Part shown: in pieces, positions 25,734-35,701 of the stretch
Numbering within the stretch: position 1 is the first letter of the stretch
How the letters are laid out: each line of letters begins with the position of its first letter
Assembly (NCBI RefSeq): GCF_020595095.1
Contig: NZ_JAJDOP010000002.1
Span: 62,001-126,000 of the forward strand
DNA length: 64,000 nt
DNA from: Microvirga rosea
Lineage (GTDB): Bacteria > Pseudomonadota > Alphaproteobacteria > Rhizobiales > Beijerinckiaceae
Reading direction: 5' to 3'
Position numbers and translations under genes: made by a program
Notes under the pieces: model-generated
What the model saw: the letters and a program-made list of their open reading frames with translations, nothing else
What the model was told of the DNA's origin: nothing
Databases searched by the model: none

Positions 25734-26982
25734 GGAAGACCAGGGAAGCGTTGGTGCCGCCAAATCCGAAGGAATTCGAAAGAGCCACGTTGATCTCTTT
25801 CTTCTTCGGTGTGTGGGGGACCAGATCGATGGCGGTCTCGACGGAGGGATTGTCGAGATTGAGCGTCGGCGGCACGACCCCGTCCCGCATCGCCAGGATC
25901 GAGAAGATGGCCTCGACGGCTCCGGCGGCCCCCAGGAGGTGGCCGATGGCCGACTTGGTAGACGACATGGCGAGCTTGCCGGCGGCATTGCCGACGATCC
26001 GCTCCACCGCCTTCAGCTCCAGCTCGTCCCCCAGCGGCGTCGAGGTGCCGTGAGCGTTGATATAATCGATTTCGGAAGCCGAGATGCCCGCGCGCTTGAT
26101 CGCTGCGCTCATGCAGCGATAGGCGCCATCGCCATCCTCGGACGGCGAGGTGATGTGATAGGCGTCGCCCGAGAGACCATAACCGATCACCTCGGCATAG
26201 ATCTTGGCGCCGCGGGCTTTCGCGTGCTCGTATTCTTCGACCACCACGACGCCTGCGCCCTCGCCCATCACGAAACCGTCCCGGTCCTTGTCATAGGGAC
26301 GCGAGGCGCGTGTCGGGTCGTCGTTGAAATTGGTGGACAGAGCCCGGCAGGCCGCGAAGCCGGCGATCGACAGGCGGTTGATGGGCGATTCCGTGCCCCC
26401 CGCCACCATCACGTCCGCGTCGCCGAGCGCGATGAGGCGTGCCGCGTCCCCGATGGCGTGGGAGCCGGTGGAGCAGGCGGTCACGACCGCGTTGTTGGGG
26501 CCCTTCAGCCCATGGGCGATGGACACATAGCCGCCGGCCAGGTTGATGAGGCGGCCGGGGATGAAGAAGGGGGAAATCCGGCGAGGGCCGCGCTCGATAA
26601 GCGTCACGGAAGCCTCGTAGATGCCGCCGATCCCGCCGATGCCCGAGCCGATCAGAACGCCGGTGGCGCATTGATCCTCGTAGGTGGTCGGTTTCCAGCC
26701 GGCATCGTTGAGGGCCTGGGTCGCGGCGGCCATGGCGTAAACGATGAAGGGATCGACCTTGCGCTGCTCCTTCGGCTCCATCCACTGATCGGCATTGAAA
26801 GTGCCGTCGGTTCCGTCGCCGGTGGGAATCTGGCAGGCGATCTGGCAGGCGAGATCGTTGATCTCGAAACCCTCGATGCGGTTGGCGCCGCTCTCGCTCT
26901 TCAGGATCCGCGCCCACGTGGTTTCGACACCGCACCCAAGCGGCGTGACCATGCCAAGTCCCGTGATGACAACGCGCCTCAT
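25720..26982 (-). CDS. fabF: Beta-ketoacyl-ACP synthase II
   Basis: Condensing enzyme elongating acyl-ACP with malonyl-ACP. 420 aa, family length. The active-site triad is intact: Cys170 in VVTACSTGSHA, His311 in NAHGTSTPLGD and His348 in KSAIGHLLGAAG. N-terminus MRRVVITGLGMVTPLGCGV is typical. It follows acpP on the same strand after a strong terminator (27003-27038), so it may have its own promoter or rely on readthrough. Its stop codon lies inside a perfect palindrome. Confidence 0.95.
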   Translation of the reverse strand: MRRVVITGLGMVTPLGCGVETTWARILKSESGANRIEGFEINDLACQIACQIPTGDGTDGTFNADQWMEPKEQRKVDPFIVYAMAAATQALNDAGWKPTTYEDQCATGVLIGSGIGGIGGIYEASVTLIERGPRRISPFFIPGRLINLAGGYVSIAHGLKGPNNAVVTACSTGSHAIGDAARLIALGDADVMVAGGTESPINRLSIAGFAACRALSTNFNDDPTRASRPYDKDRDGFVMGEGAGVVVVEEYEHAKARGAKIYAEVIGYGLSGDAYHITSPSEDGDGAYRCMSAAIKRAGISASEIDYINAHGTSTPLGDELELKAVERIVGNAAGKLAMSSTKSAIGHLLGAAGAVEAIFSILAMRDGVVPPTLNLDNPSVETAIDLVPHTPKKKEINVALSNSFGFGGTNASLVFRRAA

Positions 26983-27002
26983 GCCGTTTCCTGCCCTTTA
27001 AA

Positions 27003-27038
27003 CAAAAATTGGGCGTCGGATGGAATCGTCCGACGCCC
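27003..27038 (-). terminator. Rho-independent terminator of acpP
   Basis: A 10-bp perfect stem GGGCGTCGGA/TCCGACGCCC with an 8-base loop, followed on the minus strand by AATTTTTGTTT. It lies 10 bp after the acpP stop and 20 bp before the fabF start, so it would keep acpP transcripts high relative to fabF. Confidence 0.88.
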
Positions 27039-27048
27039 GAAAGCTTTC

Positions 27049-27285
27049 TTAGGCCGCATTCTTCTCAAGGAAGCGGATCGCGTCGCCCACCGTCACGATG
27101 GTCTCGGCCGCGTCGTCGGGGATCTCGACATTGAACTCTTCCTCGAAGGCCATGACGAGCTCGACGGTATCGAGGCTGTCGGCGCCCAGGTCGTCGATGA
27201 AGTTGGCATTGTCGGTCACCTTCTCGGCGTCGACGCCCAGGTGCTCGACAACGATCTTCTTCACGCGATCAGCGACGTCACTCAT
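27049..27285 (-). CDS. acpP: Acyl carrier protein
   Basis: Carrier of growing acyl chains as thioesters on 4'-phosphopantetheine. 78 aa, very acidic. The attachment site is Ser37 in [13 protein letters not shown]; the flanking ANFIDDLG and [13 protein letters not shown] helices are canonical, and the tail ends FLEKNAA. The 235-bp gap to fabG upstream and the strong terminator downstream indicate a mainly monocistronic, highly expressed gene. Confidence 0.97.
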   Translation of the reverse strand: MSDVADRVKKIVVEHLGVDAEKVTDNANFIDDLGADSLDTVELVMAFEEEFNVEIPDDAAETIVTVGDAIRFLEKNAA

Positions 27286-27520
27286 CGTTTTTTCCTCAGT
27301 GGCTGCCGCCTCAGGAACTGGGCGGATTGAAATTGAAACTCAGATCAGCTGCTCAGCTGCTAACGCCGAAACGACTGCCTTATGTCGTGGAAAGCCGCAT
27401 TTTTCAGCGCCGGTCAACCCCTGCGACCCGAACGAATTCATGATTAACACAAGCTTATCGCCCCTGGCGAGGGGGTGGCAGAGACTCGCAAACAGATTCT
27501 GTTATCGGCCCTAAGGGCCT
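27286..27520. other. Intergenic region upstream of acpP
   Basis: No gene seen. It should contain the acpP promoter on the minus strand and possibly the end of the fabD-fabG transcript. I could not pick promoter boxes with confidence. Confidence 0.4.
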
Positions 27521-28258
27521 CTAGAACATGGCCATTCCGCCGTTTACGTGCAAGGTATGCCCCGTCACGTAGCCGGCCTCGGACGACGCGAGATACACAA
27601 CAGAAGATGCGATTTCATCGCCCTGGCCGAGGCGACCCATCGGAATCGTCCCCAGGATCGACTCTTTCTGCTTGTCGTTCAAGGCGTCCGTCATCGGAGA
27701 TTCGATGAAGCCCGGCGCCACGCAGTTGACAGTGATGTTGCGGCTCGCAACCTCGGCGGCCAGGGCCTTCGTCATGCCGATCAGGCCCGCCTTCGAGGCG
27801 GCATAGTTGCCCTGCCCGGGATTGCCGGCGGAACCGACCACGGAGCCGATATTGACGATGCGGCCGTAGCGACGACGCATCATGCCCTTCACGGCGGCGC
27901 GGGACAGGCGGAAAGACGCCGTGAGATTGACGGCGATCACCGTCTCCCATTCCTCGTCCTTCATCCGCAGAAACAGATTGTCCCGGGTCACGCCGGCGTT
28001 GTTGACCAGGATGTCGAGGCCGTCCATCGCCGATTCCGCTGCGGGAACAAGGGCTTCGACGGAATCCTTATCGGACAGGTTCGCCTCGACCACGTGAACC
28101 CGGCTCCCCAGGGCGGTGGCGAGTTCGTCGAGGGCGGCGCGCCTCGTGCCAGACAGGGCGACGGTCGCCCCCTGTGCGTGGAGGGCCCTGGCGATGGCGC
28201 CGCCGATACCGCCGGTGGCGCCGGTCACGAGAGCCTTGCGGCCAGTCAGATCGAACAT
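27521..28258 (-). CDS. fabG: 3-oxoacyl-ACP reductase
   Basis: NADPH-dependent reduction of beta-ketoacyl-ACP; classical short-chain dehydrogenase of 245 aa. Cofactor motif TGATGGIGGAIA at about 12-23, NNAG near 86-89, and catalytic Ser139, Tyr152 and Lys156 (NYAASKAG). C-terminal SSVVYLASSEAGYVTGHTLHVNGGM is family-typical. ATG 28258 follows GGAGAGCCCC. It starts 10 bp after fabD, so the two are co-transcribed. Confidence 0.95.
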   Translation of the reverse strand: MFDLTGRKALVTGATGGIGGAIARALHAQGATVALSGTRRAALDELATALGSRVHVVEANLSDKDSVEALVPAAESAMDGLDILVNNAGVTRDNLFLRMKDEEWETVIAVNLTASFRLSRAAVKGMMRRRYGRIVNIGSVVGSAGNPGQGNYAASKAGLIGMTKALAAEVASRNITVNCVAPGFIESPMTDALNDKQKESILGTIPMGRLGQGDEIASSVVYLASSEAGYVTGHTLHVNGGMAMF

Positions 28259-28268
28259 GGGGCTCTCC

Positions 28269-29216
28269 TTATCCTTGCAGAGATGCTTTGAAGGCGGCGA
28301 CGTCGTCCGGCGTGCCGATGGCGGTTCCGGTCGCCCCGGGGGCGATACGCTTCACGAGACCGGTCAGGACCTTGCCGGATCCGATTTCCAGGAAGGCATC
28401 GACCCCTTCGGCCGCCATGAAGGCCACGCTTTCCCGCCAGCGGACGGTTCCCGTCACCTGACGGACCAGCCCCTCGCGAATGGCGGCCGGATCCGTGACG
28501 GGCGCTGCCGCCACATTGGCCACCAGGGGCACGGCGGGCGGATTGACGGTGACCTGCGCCAGTGCCTCCCGCATCGCCTCGGCCGCCGGGGCCATGAGGG
28601 CGCTGTGGAAGGGCGCGGAGACGTTGAGCATGACGGCCCGCTTGGCGCCCTTGCCCTGGGCGATGGCGACCGCGCGCTCCACGGCGGCCTTGTGACCCGA
28701 GACGACCACCTGGGCGCCCCCGTTGTCGTTGGCGGCATCGCAGACCTCGCCCTGGGCGGCCTCACGGGCAACCTCGAGGGCCGCGTCGTATTCCAAGCCG
28801 AGAAGCGCCGCCATGGCGCCCTGACCGACCGGGACAGCGCTCTGCATGGCATTGCCGCGGATCCGCAGGAGACGGGCCGTATCGGCGACTGAAAGGCTCC
28901 CGGCCGCCGCGAGGGCCGAATACTCGCCAAGGGAATGACCGGCCACGAAAGCCGCATGGCTCTTCAGGTCGAGGCCGGCCTCGGCCTCCAGAACCCGGAT
29001 CGCCGCCAGGCTCACGGCCATCAGGGCGGGCTGGGTGTTCGCCGTCAGCGTCAGCTCGTCGGCCGGCCCATCCCACATGAGAGCGGAGAGCTTCTGCGAA
29101 AGCGCATCGTCCACCTCATCGAAGATTGCTCTTGCCTGGGGAAAGGCTTCCGCCAGGGCCTTGCCCATTCCGACCGATTGGCTTCCCTGTCCCGGAAAGA
29201 TGAATGCGCGTTTCAT
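28269..29216 (-). CDS. fabD: Malonyl-CoA:ACP transacylase
   Basis: Moves malonyl from CoA to ACP to supply elongation. 315 aa from ATG 29216; upstream in-frame codons to 29303 lack homology. Motifs: FIFPGQGSQSVGMGKAL near residue 5, nucleophile Ser95 in AGHSLGEYSALAAAG, RGNAMQSAVP with the carboxylate-binding Arg, and NVSAPFHSALM with the catalytic His. It heads the minus-strand run fabD, fabG, acpP, fabF, mltG, yicC, gmk. Confidence 0.95.
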   Translation of the reverse strand: MKRAFIFPGQGSQSVGMGKALAEAFPQARAIFDEVDDALSQKLSALMWDGPADELTLTANTQPALMAVSLAAIRVLEAEAGLDLKSHAAFVAGHSLGEYSALAAAGSLSVADTARLLRIRGNAMQSAVPVGQGAMAALLGLEYDAALEVAREAAQGEVCDAANDNGGAQVVVSGHKAAVERAVAIAQGKGAKRAVMLNVSAPFHSALMAPAAEAMREALAQVTVNPPAVPLVANVAAAPVTDPAAIREGLVRQVTGTVRWRESVAFMAAEGVDAFLEIGSGKVLTGLVKRIAPGATGTAIGTPDDVAAFKASLQG

Positions 29217-29275
29217 GCGGAACCGCCCTTGATCCAAAGAAATCCGGGCGGGACTCGCACTCGAATGCAGCCAAG

Positions 29276-29443
29276 TCAAGGTGCAGAGCGGGAGCCTTCG
29301 CACTTGCGCTGTTCATAGCTCCACCGCCCCCCATCGTCCAAGCAGACCGCGATCTGGCCGGATTCGGTGAAAGTGGCCCATGTCCACAGAAGGGCGCCGA
29401 GAAGCAGGAATGTCAGAATAACGAAACCAACCGGCTGTATCAT
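29276..29443 (-). CDS. Small single-pass membrane protein, function unknown
   Basis: 55-aa protein from ATG 29443, eight bases after AAGGGG; ATG 29449 and a longer frame to 29479 are possible. One TM helix at about residues 4-24 (VGFVILTFLLLGALLWTWATF), then a short polar domain with two Cys: AVCLDDGGRWSYEQRKCEG. The Cys pair suggests a small disulphide-bonded or metal-binding loop on one face of the membrane. Not a family I can name. Same strand as fabD, ending 59 bp upstream of it, so possibly co-transcribed. Confidence 0.6.
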   Translation of the reverse strand: MIQPVGFVILTFLLLGALLWTWATFTESGQIAVCLDDGGRWSYEQRKCEGSRSAP

Positions 29444-29541
29444 GTGCATCACCCCTTTTGAGATGACGTAGCGTAACATTTAGAGAGCATGATGAGGTGC
29501 GTTCACACACCGGGGCGGTTCTGGATCTTCTTAAAATAGCT

Positions 29542-29565
29542 GCTCTCTCGAAGATCCGAGAGAGC
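29542..29565. repeat. Stem-loop, 9 bp
   Basis: GCTCTCTCG/CGAGAGAGC with a 6-base loop, first of three adjacent inverted repeats downstream of the RTX-type gene. On the minus strand it is followed by AGCTATTTT, so it could act as a second terminator. Confidence 0.6.
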
Positions 29566-29575
29566 GTGCAAACTT

Positions 29576-29590
29576 TTGTCTTAGAGACAA
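29576..29590. repeat. Short inverted repeat, 6 bp
   Basis: TTGTCT/AGACAA with a 3-base centre, directly abutting the next and larger hairpin. Confidence 0.5.
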
Positions 29591-29627
29591 GCAACGGAGA
29601 AGCTCGATTGAAGAGCTTCTCCGTTGC
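29591..29627 (-). terminator. 15-bp perfect hairpin after the RTX-type gene
   Basis: Arms GCAACGGAGAAGCTC and GAGCTTCTCCGTTGC match perfectly around a 7-base loop; the structure begins 12 bp after the stop at 29640. On the minus strand the bases that follow (TTGTCTC) are only moderately U-rich; on the plus strand a CCCTTTTTT tract follows nine bases later. A terminator or mRNA 3'-end stabiliser is likely. Confidence 0.65.
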
Positions 29628-29639
29628 CGCAACCCTTTT

Positions 29640-31001
<1,362 letters not shown>

Positions 31002-31270
31002 TGCTGCCCCGAAAGTTAAAGAGAACGTCTTGTTAGAGCACAGTTCTATATATGTTATAACACAACACTATAGCTCTTCGTTCAGAAAGCAACGGATCAA
31101 CGGGTGCGCTCCCGCACCAGCCTCGATTGCATTTCTGCATCCCCCGATTCCCGCCTAGGAAGCTATGGCCTCCTAAACAGCCAATCGGCGTCCGAGCCTT
31201 GTTTTCCGGCGGGATCCGGTGTAACGGCTTCTCCTTCCATCATTTTCGCACCATGAGAAGGAGCCTCTTC
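31002..31270. other. AT-richer divergent intergenic region
   Basis: No gene seen. The stretch from about 31020 to 31080 is much more AT-rich than the surroundings (ATATATGTTATAAC), and is the likely promoter area of the RTX-type gene; the rpoZ promoter should lie in the second half. Confidence 0.4.
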
Positions 31271-31684
31271 ATGGCTCGTGTGACCGTCGAAGATTGTATC
31301 GACAAGGTCGACAACCGGTTTGAGCTCGTGCTGCTGGCCAGCCATCGCGCCCGCCTGATTTCCTCGGGCTCGCCGCTCACGATCGACCGTGACCGCGATA
31401 AAAATCCTGTCGTGGCTCTCCGCGAAATCGCGGACGAGACCATCGCTCCCGACGACCTGAAGGAGCAGCTGATCCACTCGATGCAGAAGTATGTCGAGGT
31501 GGACGAGCCGGAGGCCGAGGCCGTTCCGCTGCTCGGCAATACGGCCGCCGCCGCAACGGCGACTGCCCGCAGCGACAACGATACCGATGTCCAGTTCGAC
31601 CGCATGAGCGAGGAAGACCTGCTGCGCGGCCTGGAGGGCCTCGTTCCTCCGAGCAGCAGCGCGGACGACGACGACCGCGAGTAA
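31271..31684 (+). CDS. rpoZ: RNA polymerase omega subunit
   Basis: Small subunit that assists assembly of beta' and contributes to ppGpp binding. 137 aa from ATG 31271. N-terminus [29 protein letters not shown] is diagnostic, followed by [14 protein letters not shown]. After about residue 80 comes an acidic, Ala-rich tail common in alphaproteobacterial omegas. It lies upstream of relA/spoT, an arrangement found widely, with a terminator between. Confidence 0.96.
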   Translation: MARVTVEDCIDKVDNRFELVLLASHRARLISSGSPLTIDRDRDKNPVVALREIADETIAPDDLKEQLIHSMQKYVEVDEPEAEAVPLLGNTAAAATATARSDNDTDVQFDRMSEEDLLRGLEGLVPPSSSADDDDRE

Positions 31685-31707
31685 AAACAGGTTTCGCCCG
31701 ATCTTCG

Positions 31708-31736
31708 AAAGCCCGGCTCGTCAGCCGGGCTTTTTT
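31708..31736 (+). terminator. Rho-independent terminator of rpoZ
   Basis: An 11-bp stem AAAGCCCGGCT/AGCCGGGCTTT with loop CGTC, running into a T6 tract. It lies 24 bp after the rpoZ stop and before the relA gene, which therefore needs its own promoter or readthrough. Confidence 0.92.
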
Positions 31737-31843
31737 ATGTGCGGCACATTGGGCTTCAAGGAAGCCTTGCGGTTTCCTACCCTTCCACAATATCCTTTTA
31801 ACTTCAGCCAGCTACACGGATACGAAAAGGAGATGGCCGCCGG

Positions 31844-34027
31844 ATGATGCGCCAATATGAACTTGTCGAGCGGGTCAAGCGCTACAACCCCTCGGCCGAT
31901 GAGGCGCTTCTCAACCGCGCTTATGTGTATGCCATGATGGCCCATGGCAACCAAAAGCGGGCTTCGGGCGATCTGTTTTTTGGCCATCCCCTTGAAGTTG
32001 CTGCCATTCTGACGGACCTCAAGCTCGATGACGCCACCATCGCGGCGGCGGTGCTCCACGACACCGTGGAGGATACCCAGGCGACCCTGGAGGAAATCAA
32101 TAAGGCTTTCGGCCCCCAGATCGGCGCCCTGGTCGACGGACTGACCAAGATCAAGCGTCTCGACCTGGTATCGAAGCAGGCCGCCCAGGGCGAGAACTTC
32201 CGAAAGCTGCTCCTCGCCATCGCGGACGATGTCCGGGTGCTCCTGGTCAAGCTCGCGGACCGGCTGCACAACATGCGCACGCTCCAGTTCATGCCGCCGG
32301 AGAAGCGCAAGCGCATCGCCGAGGAGACCCTCGACATCTATGCGCCCCTCGCCGGCCGCATGGGCATCCAGGAAATGCGCGAGGAGCTGGAGGATCTGGC
32401 TTTCCAGAACCTTGATGCGGAAGCCTATGAGGCGATCAGCCGGCATCTGCGCGAAGTGACGACCAAGAGCGAGAAGCTCGTGGACGAGATCGAGCGCGAC
32501 CTGACCGCCAAACTCCAGGCTCAGGGGATCCAGGCGATCGTTACGGGACGCCAGAAGCGGCCCTACTCGATCTGGCGCAAGATGGAGCGCAAGTCTGTCG
32601 CCTTCGAGCAGCTCTCCGACATCTTCGGCTTCCGGGTGGTCGTGGGAACGGTCGACGAGTGCTACCGGGCGCTCGGCGTGGTCCACACCAGCTGGCCGAT
32701 GGTTCCTGGCCGTTACAAGGACTACATCTCGACTCCCAAGCAGAACGATTATCGCTCGATCCACACGACGGTGATCGGTCCCGGCAGCCAGCGCGTCGAA
32801 CTTCAGATCCGGACCACGGAGATGGATGAGGTCGCGGAGTTCGGCATCGCGGCCCATGCCCTTTACAAGGAAGGCGTCAACGACAACTCGCGCCTCGCCA
32901 CGGAAAGCCGCGCCTATCAGTGGCTGCGCAGAACCATTGACCTTCTGGCCGAAGGCGATACGCCCGAGGAATTTCTCGAGCACACGAAGCTCGAACTCTT
33001 CCACGATCAGGTTTTCTGCTTCACTCCCAAGGGCCGCCTGATCGCCCTTCCCCGGGGCGCGACACCGATCGACTTCGCCTACGCGGTGCATACGGATGTC
33101 GGCAACACCGCCGTGGGGTGCAAGATCAACGGGCGGATGGCTCCCCTTCTGACCGAGCTTCAGAACGGCGACGAGGTTGAGATCGTCCGCGCGGCGGGCC
33201 AGACCCCGCCCGCCGCCTGGGAATCCCTCGTGGTCACCGGCAAGGCTCGCGCGTCGATCCGACGGGCAACCCGCGCGGCGGTGCGCCAGCAATATACCGG
33301 CCTCGGCCGTCAGATCCTGGAACGGGCCTTCGAGAGAGCTCATCGGACCTTTTCGGACGAGAAGCTCAAGGGCGCCCTGCCCCGCCTCGCGCGGGTGTCC
33401 ATCGAGGACGTTTTGGCGGCCGTCGGCCGAGGGGAGATGTTCTCCGGCGACGTGGTTCGCGCCGTCTATCCCGACTACAAGGAAGAGCGCCGGGCCGGAA
33501 GCGCGGACGGAGCAGCCTCCTCGCGGGAAAGGAAGCCGAACGGCGCTTCCAAGGACGCCGGCGAGCAGGGTCCGAGCGCCATACCGATCCGCGGCCTCAA
33601 CGTGGATGCGCCGGTCCAGTTCGCGCCCGAGGGTGGCGCGGTGCCCGGAGACCGGATCGTCGGCATTCTGACGCCCGGCGAAGGCGTGACGATCTATCCG
33701 ATTCAGTCACCCTCGCTCGCAGCCTTCGACAACGAGCCCGATCGTTGGATCGACGTGCGCTGGGATGTGGATCCCGACGATCCGCAACGCTTCCCGGCGC
33801 GCATCAAGCTGCAATCGATCAACGAACCGGGCTCCCTCGCACAGATCACCCAGGTGATCGCCGATCACGACGGCAATATCGACAACGTGGCCATGAAACG
33901 CCGGACGCAGGATTTCACGGACATCACCATCGATCTGGCCGTGTGGGACTTGAAACACCTCAACGCCATTATCGCGGAACTGCGCACCAAACCGGTGGTC
34001 AGCCGCGTCGACAGAGTCAACGGGTAA
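31844..34027 (+). CDS. relA: Bifunctional (p)ppGpp synthetase/hydrolase (Rsh)
   Basis: Stringent-response enzyme; in alphaproteobacteria usually the only long RSH. 727 aa. ATG 31844 follows AAGGAG by 11 bases; ATG 31847 is also possible. The HD hydrolase domain has His72-Asp73 in AAVLHDTVEDT, so hydrolysis looks active. The synthetase domain has RQKRPYSIWRKM, FRVVVGTVDECYRALG and DYRSIHTTVIGP with EVAEFGIAAHALYK. Then come a TGS domain (PKGRLIALPRGATPIDFAYAVHTDVG), a zinc-finger/helical part and a C-terminal ACT domain (NEPGSLAQITQVIADHDGNID). Often annotated relA or spoT. Confidence 0.94.
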   Translation: MMRQYELVERVKRYNPSADEALLNRAYVYAMMAHGNQKRASGDLFFGHPLEVAAILTDLKLDDATIAAAVLHDTVEDTQATLEEINKAFGPQIGALVDGLTKIKRLDLVSKQAAQGENFRKLLLAIADDVRVLLVKLADRLHNMRTLQFMPPEKRKRIAEETLDIYAPLAGRMGIQEMREELEDLAFQNLDAEAYEAISRHLREVTTKSEKLVDEIERDLTAKLQAQGIQAIVTGRQKRPYSIWRKMERKSVAFEQLSDIFGFRVVVGTVDECYRALGVVHTSWPMVPGRYKDYISTPKQNDYRSIHTTVIGPGSQRVELQIRTTEMDEVAEFGIAAHALYKEGVNDNSRLATESRAYQWLRRTIDLLAEGDTPEEFLEHTKLELFHDQVFCFTPKGRLIALPRGATPIDFAYAVHTDVGNTAVGCKINGRMAPLLTELQNGDEVEIVRAAGQTPPAAWESLVVTGKARASIRRATRAAVRQQYTGLGRQILERAFERAHRTFSDEKLKGALPRLARVSIEDVLAAVGRGEMFSGDVVRAVYPDYKEERRAGSADGAASSRERKPNGASKDAGEQGPSAIPIRGLNVDAPVQFAPEGGAVPGDRIVGILTPGEGVTIYPIQSPSLAAFDNEPDRWIDVRWDVDPDDPQRFPARIKLQSINEPGSLAQITQVIADHDGNIDNVAMKRRTQDFTDITIDLAVWDLKHLNAIIAELRTKPVVSRVDRVNG

Positions 34028-34035
34028 GCGCAATC

Positions 34036-34776
34036 ATGACATCTCGGCCTCGTATCGCCATCATCCTCGGCGAAAACACCAGCGCGGGCGGAACCCGCTA
34101 CGACATGACGAAGGGCTACTTCAACGCCGTGACCCGCGCGGGCGGCCTTCCCTTCGGCATTCCCTACGTGGCCGAGCTGGTGTCTCTCGTGGCGGACGAG
34201 TTCGACGGCTTCATCAGCGTCGGCGGCCGCATCAACTTCCCGCAGAGCTGGTATGTGGATGGCGACGCCTCGCAATTTCCGTTTTCCAATCGCCTCGCCG
34301 TCGATCAGGCGCTGATGGAGGGCTTCCTCGAGCGGGACAAGCCTGTTCTCGGCATCTGCAACGGCATGCAGATGCTGGCCTGCCTGCACGGTTGCCGGAT
34401 GGTCTCCGACATTCGCGGAACGGGCGCCGAGATTCTTCAGCACGACGGCGACGGCGTTCTTCATGCCGCGCACATCGCCCCCGACACGATGCTGTCGCGC
34501 ATGACCGGCGTCGACAGCTTCAAGGTGAACACCTTTCACCGGGAAGCGGTGGTCGAGCTCTCGGACAAGGTCGTCGCCAGCGCCCGTGCACCGGATGGCG
34601 TGATCGAGGCTGTCGAGGTCCCGGCCTATCGTTTCGCCATCGGCCTGCAATGGCACCCGGAAGCCATGCCCGCTCCCGACCATCCGGGCCATCGGGTGTT
34701 CGAGGCGTTTGTCGCGGCCGCACGCGAACGATCCCGCGAGACCGCAGCTCTCGAACGATCTGTCAGAGTAGCGTAA
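34036..34776 (+). CDS. Class I glutamine amidotransferase-like hydrolase, peptidase C26 (PuuD-like)
   Basis: Probable gamma-glutamyl-gamma-aminobutyrate hydrolase or related gamma-glutamyl hydrolase. 246 aa from ATG 34036, eight bases after the relA stop. The catalytic triad is present: Cys108 in LGICNGMQML, His207 and Glu209 in LQWHPEAM. N-terminus RIAIILGENTSAGGTRYDMTKGY and the NTFHREAV segment fit the C26 group. No putrescine-pathway genes are nearby, so the natural substrate is open; it may simply be co-transcribed with relA. This gene appears to be an insertion between relA and pyrE. Confidence 0.8.
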   Translation: MTSRPRIAIILGENTSAGGTRYDMTKGYFNAVTRAGGLPFGIPYVAELVSLVADEFDGFISVGGRINFPQSWYVDGDASQFPFSNRLAVDQALMEGFLERDKPVLGICNGMQMLACLHGCRMVSDIRGTGAEILQHDGDGVLHAAHIAPDTMLSRMTGVDSFKVNTFHREAVVELSDKVVASARAPDGVIEAVEVPAYRFAIGLQWHPEAMPAPDHPGHRVFEAFVAAARERSRETAALERSVRVA

Positions 34777-34834
34777 TGGCCGGCTTGGAAAACGTTCGAT
34801 CCCAACCACAGGGAATCAGGACATTTCCGTGAAG

Positions 34835-34872
34835 ACAAAGGGACCGTGAAATTTATCCCGCACGGTCTTTGT
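34835..34872. other. Imperfect stem-loop after the C26 hydrolase gene
   Basis: ACAAA and GACCGTG pair with TTTGT and CACGGTC, with a 2-base bulge and a 12-base AT-rich loop. No U-tract follows. Possibly a weak terminator ahead of the TPP riboswitch. Confidence 0.35.
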
Positions 34873-34955
34873 AAACCGCGTGTTGAACGCACGACAGGGA
34901 TGCTTCGAACGCGATTGCCTTCTGCAAAGGAAAGGTGCTAAGAGGACGCCATTCG

Positions 34956-35043
34956 ACAGGGGTGCTCCGTATTGCCGGGGCTGAGATGGCGGCGCTAAGC
35001 CGACGGACCCTTCAGCTGATCTGGATAATACCAGCGGAGCGAG
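34956..35043 (+). promoter_or_regulatory. TPP riboswitch (THI element) upstream of ykoFEDC
   Basis: The conserved thi-box pieces appear in order: AGGGGTGCTCC, GGGGCTGAGATGGCGG, GACGGACCCTT and CTGATCTGGATAATACCAGCG. The closing helix pairs GCTCCG (34964-34969) with CGGAGC (35035-35040). The GGAG of that 3' arm also serves as a ribosome site for the ATG at 35050, so TPP binding should directly block translation of ykoF. Confidence 0.95.
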
Positions 35044-35049
35044 GCGAGC

Positions 35050-35658
35050 ATGTTTTCTGGCGCGCAAATTTCCCTTTATCCCATGACGGACGACTTCGTC
35101 CGTGTGATCCTCGACGCCATCGGCGCGCTGGATCCTTACCGTCCGGCTTTCAGGATAGAGACCGACGACATCTCCACTCTGCTAGTCGGTCCGCCCGAAC
35201 AGCTTTTTCCGGCCATGTGCGACCTCTTCGTCGCTGCGGCGAGCCGGAAGGTTCATTGCGTTCTGGCAGCGACCGTTTCACGGGGGTGCCCGGGTGAGCC
35301 GGACGATCCGATCTGCACGCCCATCGCCGGAAGCACCCATCAACCACCGCTTCAGGAGAGAATCGCAGCCGCCGTCGCGCATGTCGCTTCCGCGCCGAAG
35401 ACCGGACAGATCGTGGCGGCCCAGTTCTCGCTCTATCCGCTCGGCAGCGGCCATCACATGGACGAGATCTACGGCTGCATCGACTTTCTCAAGCAGTCCG
35501 GCGTCTTCGACAGATCGAAGAACTTCTGCACCAAGTTGAGGGGCGACGCAGGTCAGGTCTTCGCGACGTTAAGCGAAGCCTTCCTGCGCTTCGGTGCGCC
35601 TGAAGGCCATGTGGCGCTCGACGTCAAGGTTTCGGCGAACAGCCCGACCGCTGCCTAA
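35050..35658 (+). CDS. ykoF: YkoF-like thiamine/HMP-binding protein
   Basis: Cytoplasmic protein with two tandem YkoF ferredoxin-like domains. The internal duplication is visible as AQISLYPMTDDFVRVILDAI near residue 5 and AQFSLYPLGSGHHMDEIYGC near 120. 202 aa, matching the Bacillus protein that binds thiamine and is thought to assist the hydroxymethylpyrimidine transporter. First gene after a TPP riboswitch, followed by ykoE, ykoD and ykoC in the Bacillus gene order. Exact biochemical role is inferred. Confidence 0.9.
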   Translation: MFSGAQISLYPMTDDFVRVILDAIGALDPYRPAFRIETDDISTLLVGPPEQLFPAMCDLFVAAASRKVHCVLAATVSRGCPGEPDDPICTPIAGSTHQPPLQERIAAAVAHVASAPKTGQIVAAQFSLYPLGSGHHMDEIYGCIDFLKQSGVFDRSKNFCTKLRGDAGQVFATLSEAFLRFGAPEGHVALDVKVSANSPTAA

Positions 35659-35701
35659 GCAGAACCAATTCCACCTTCTCTTACAATCCGGAGCCATGCG
35701 C

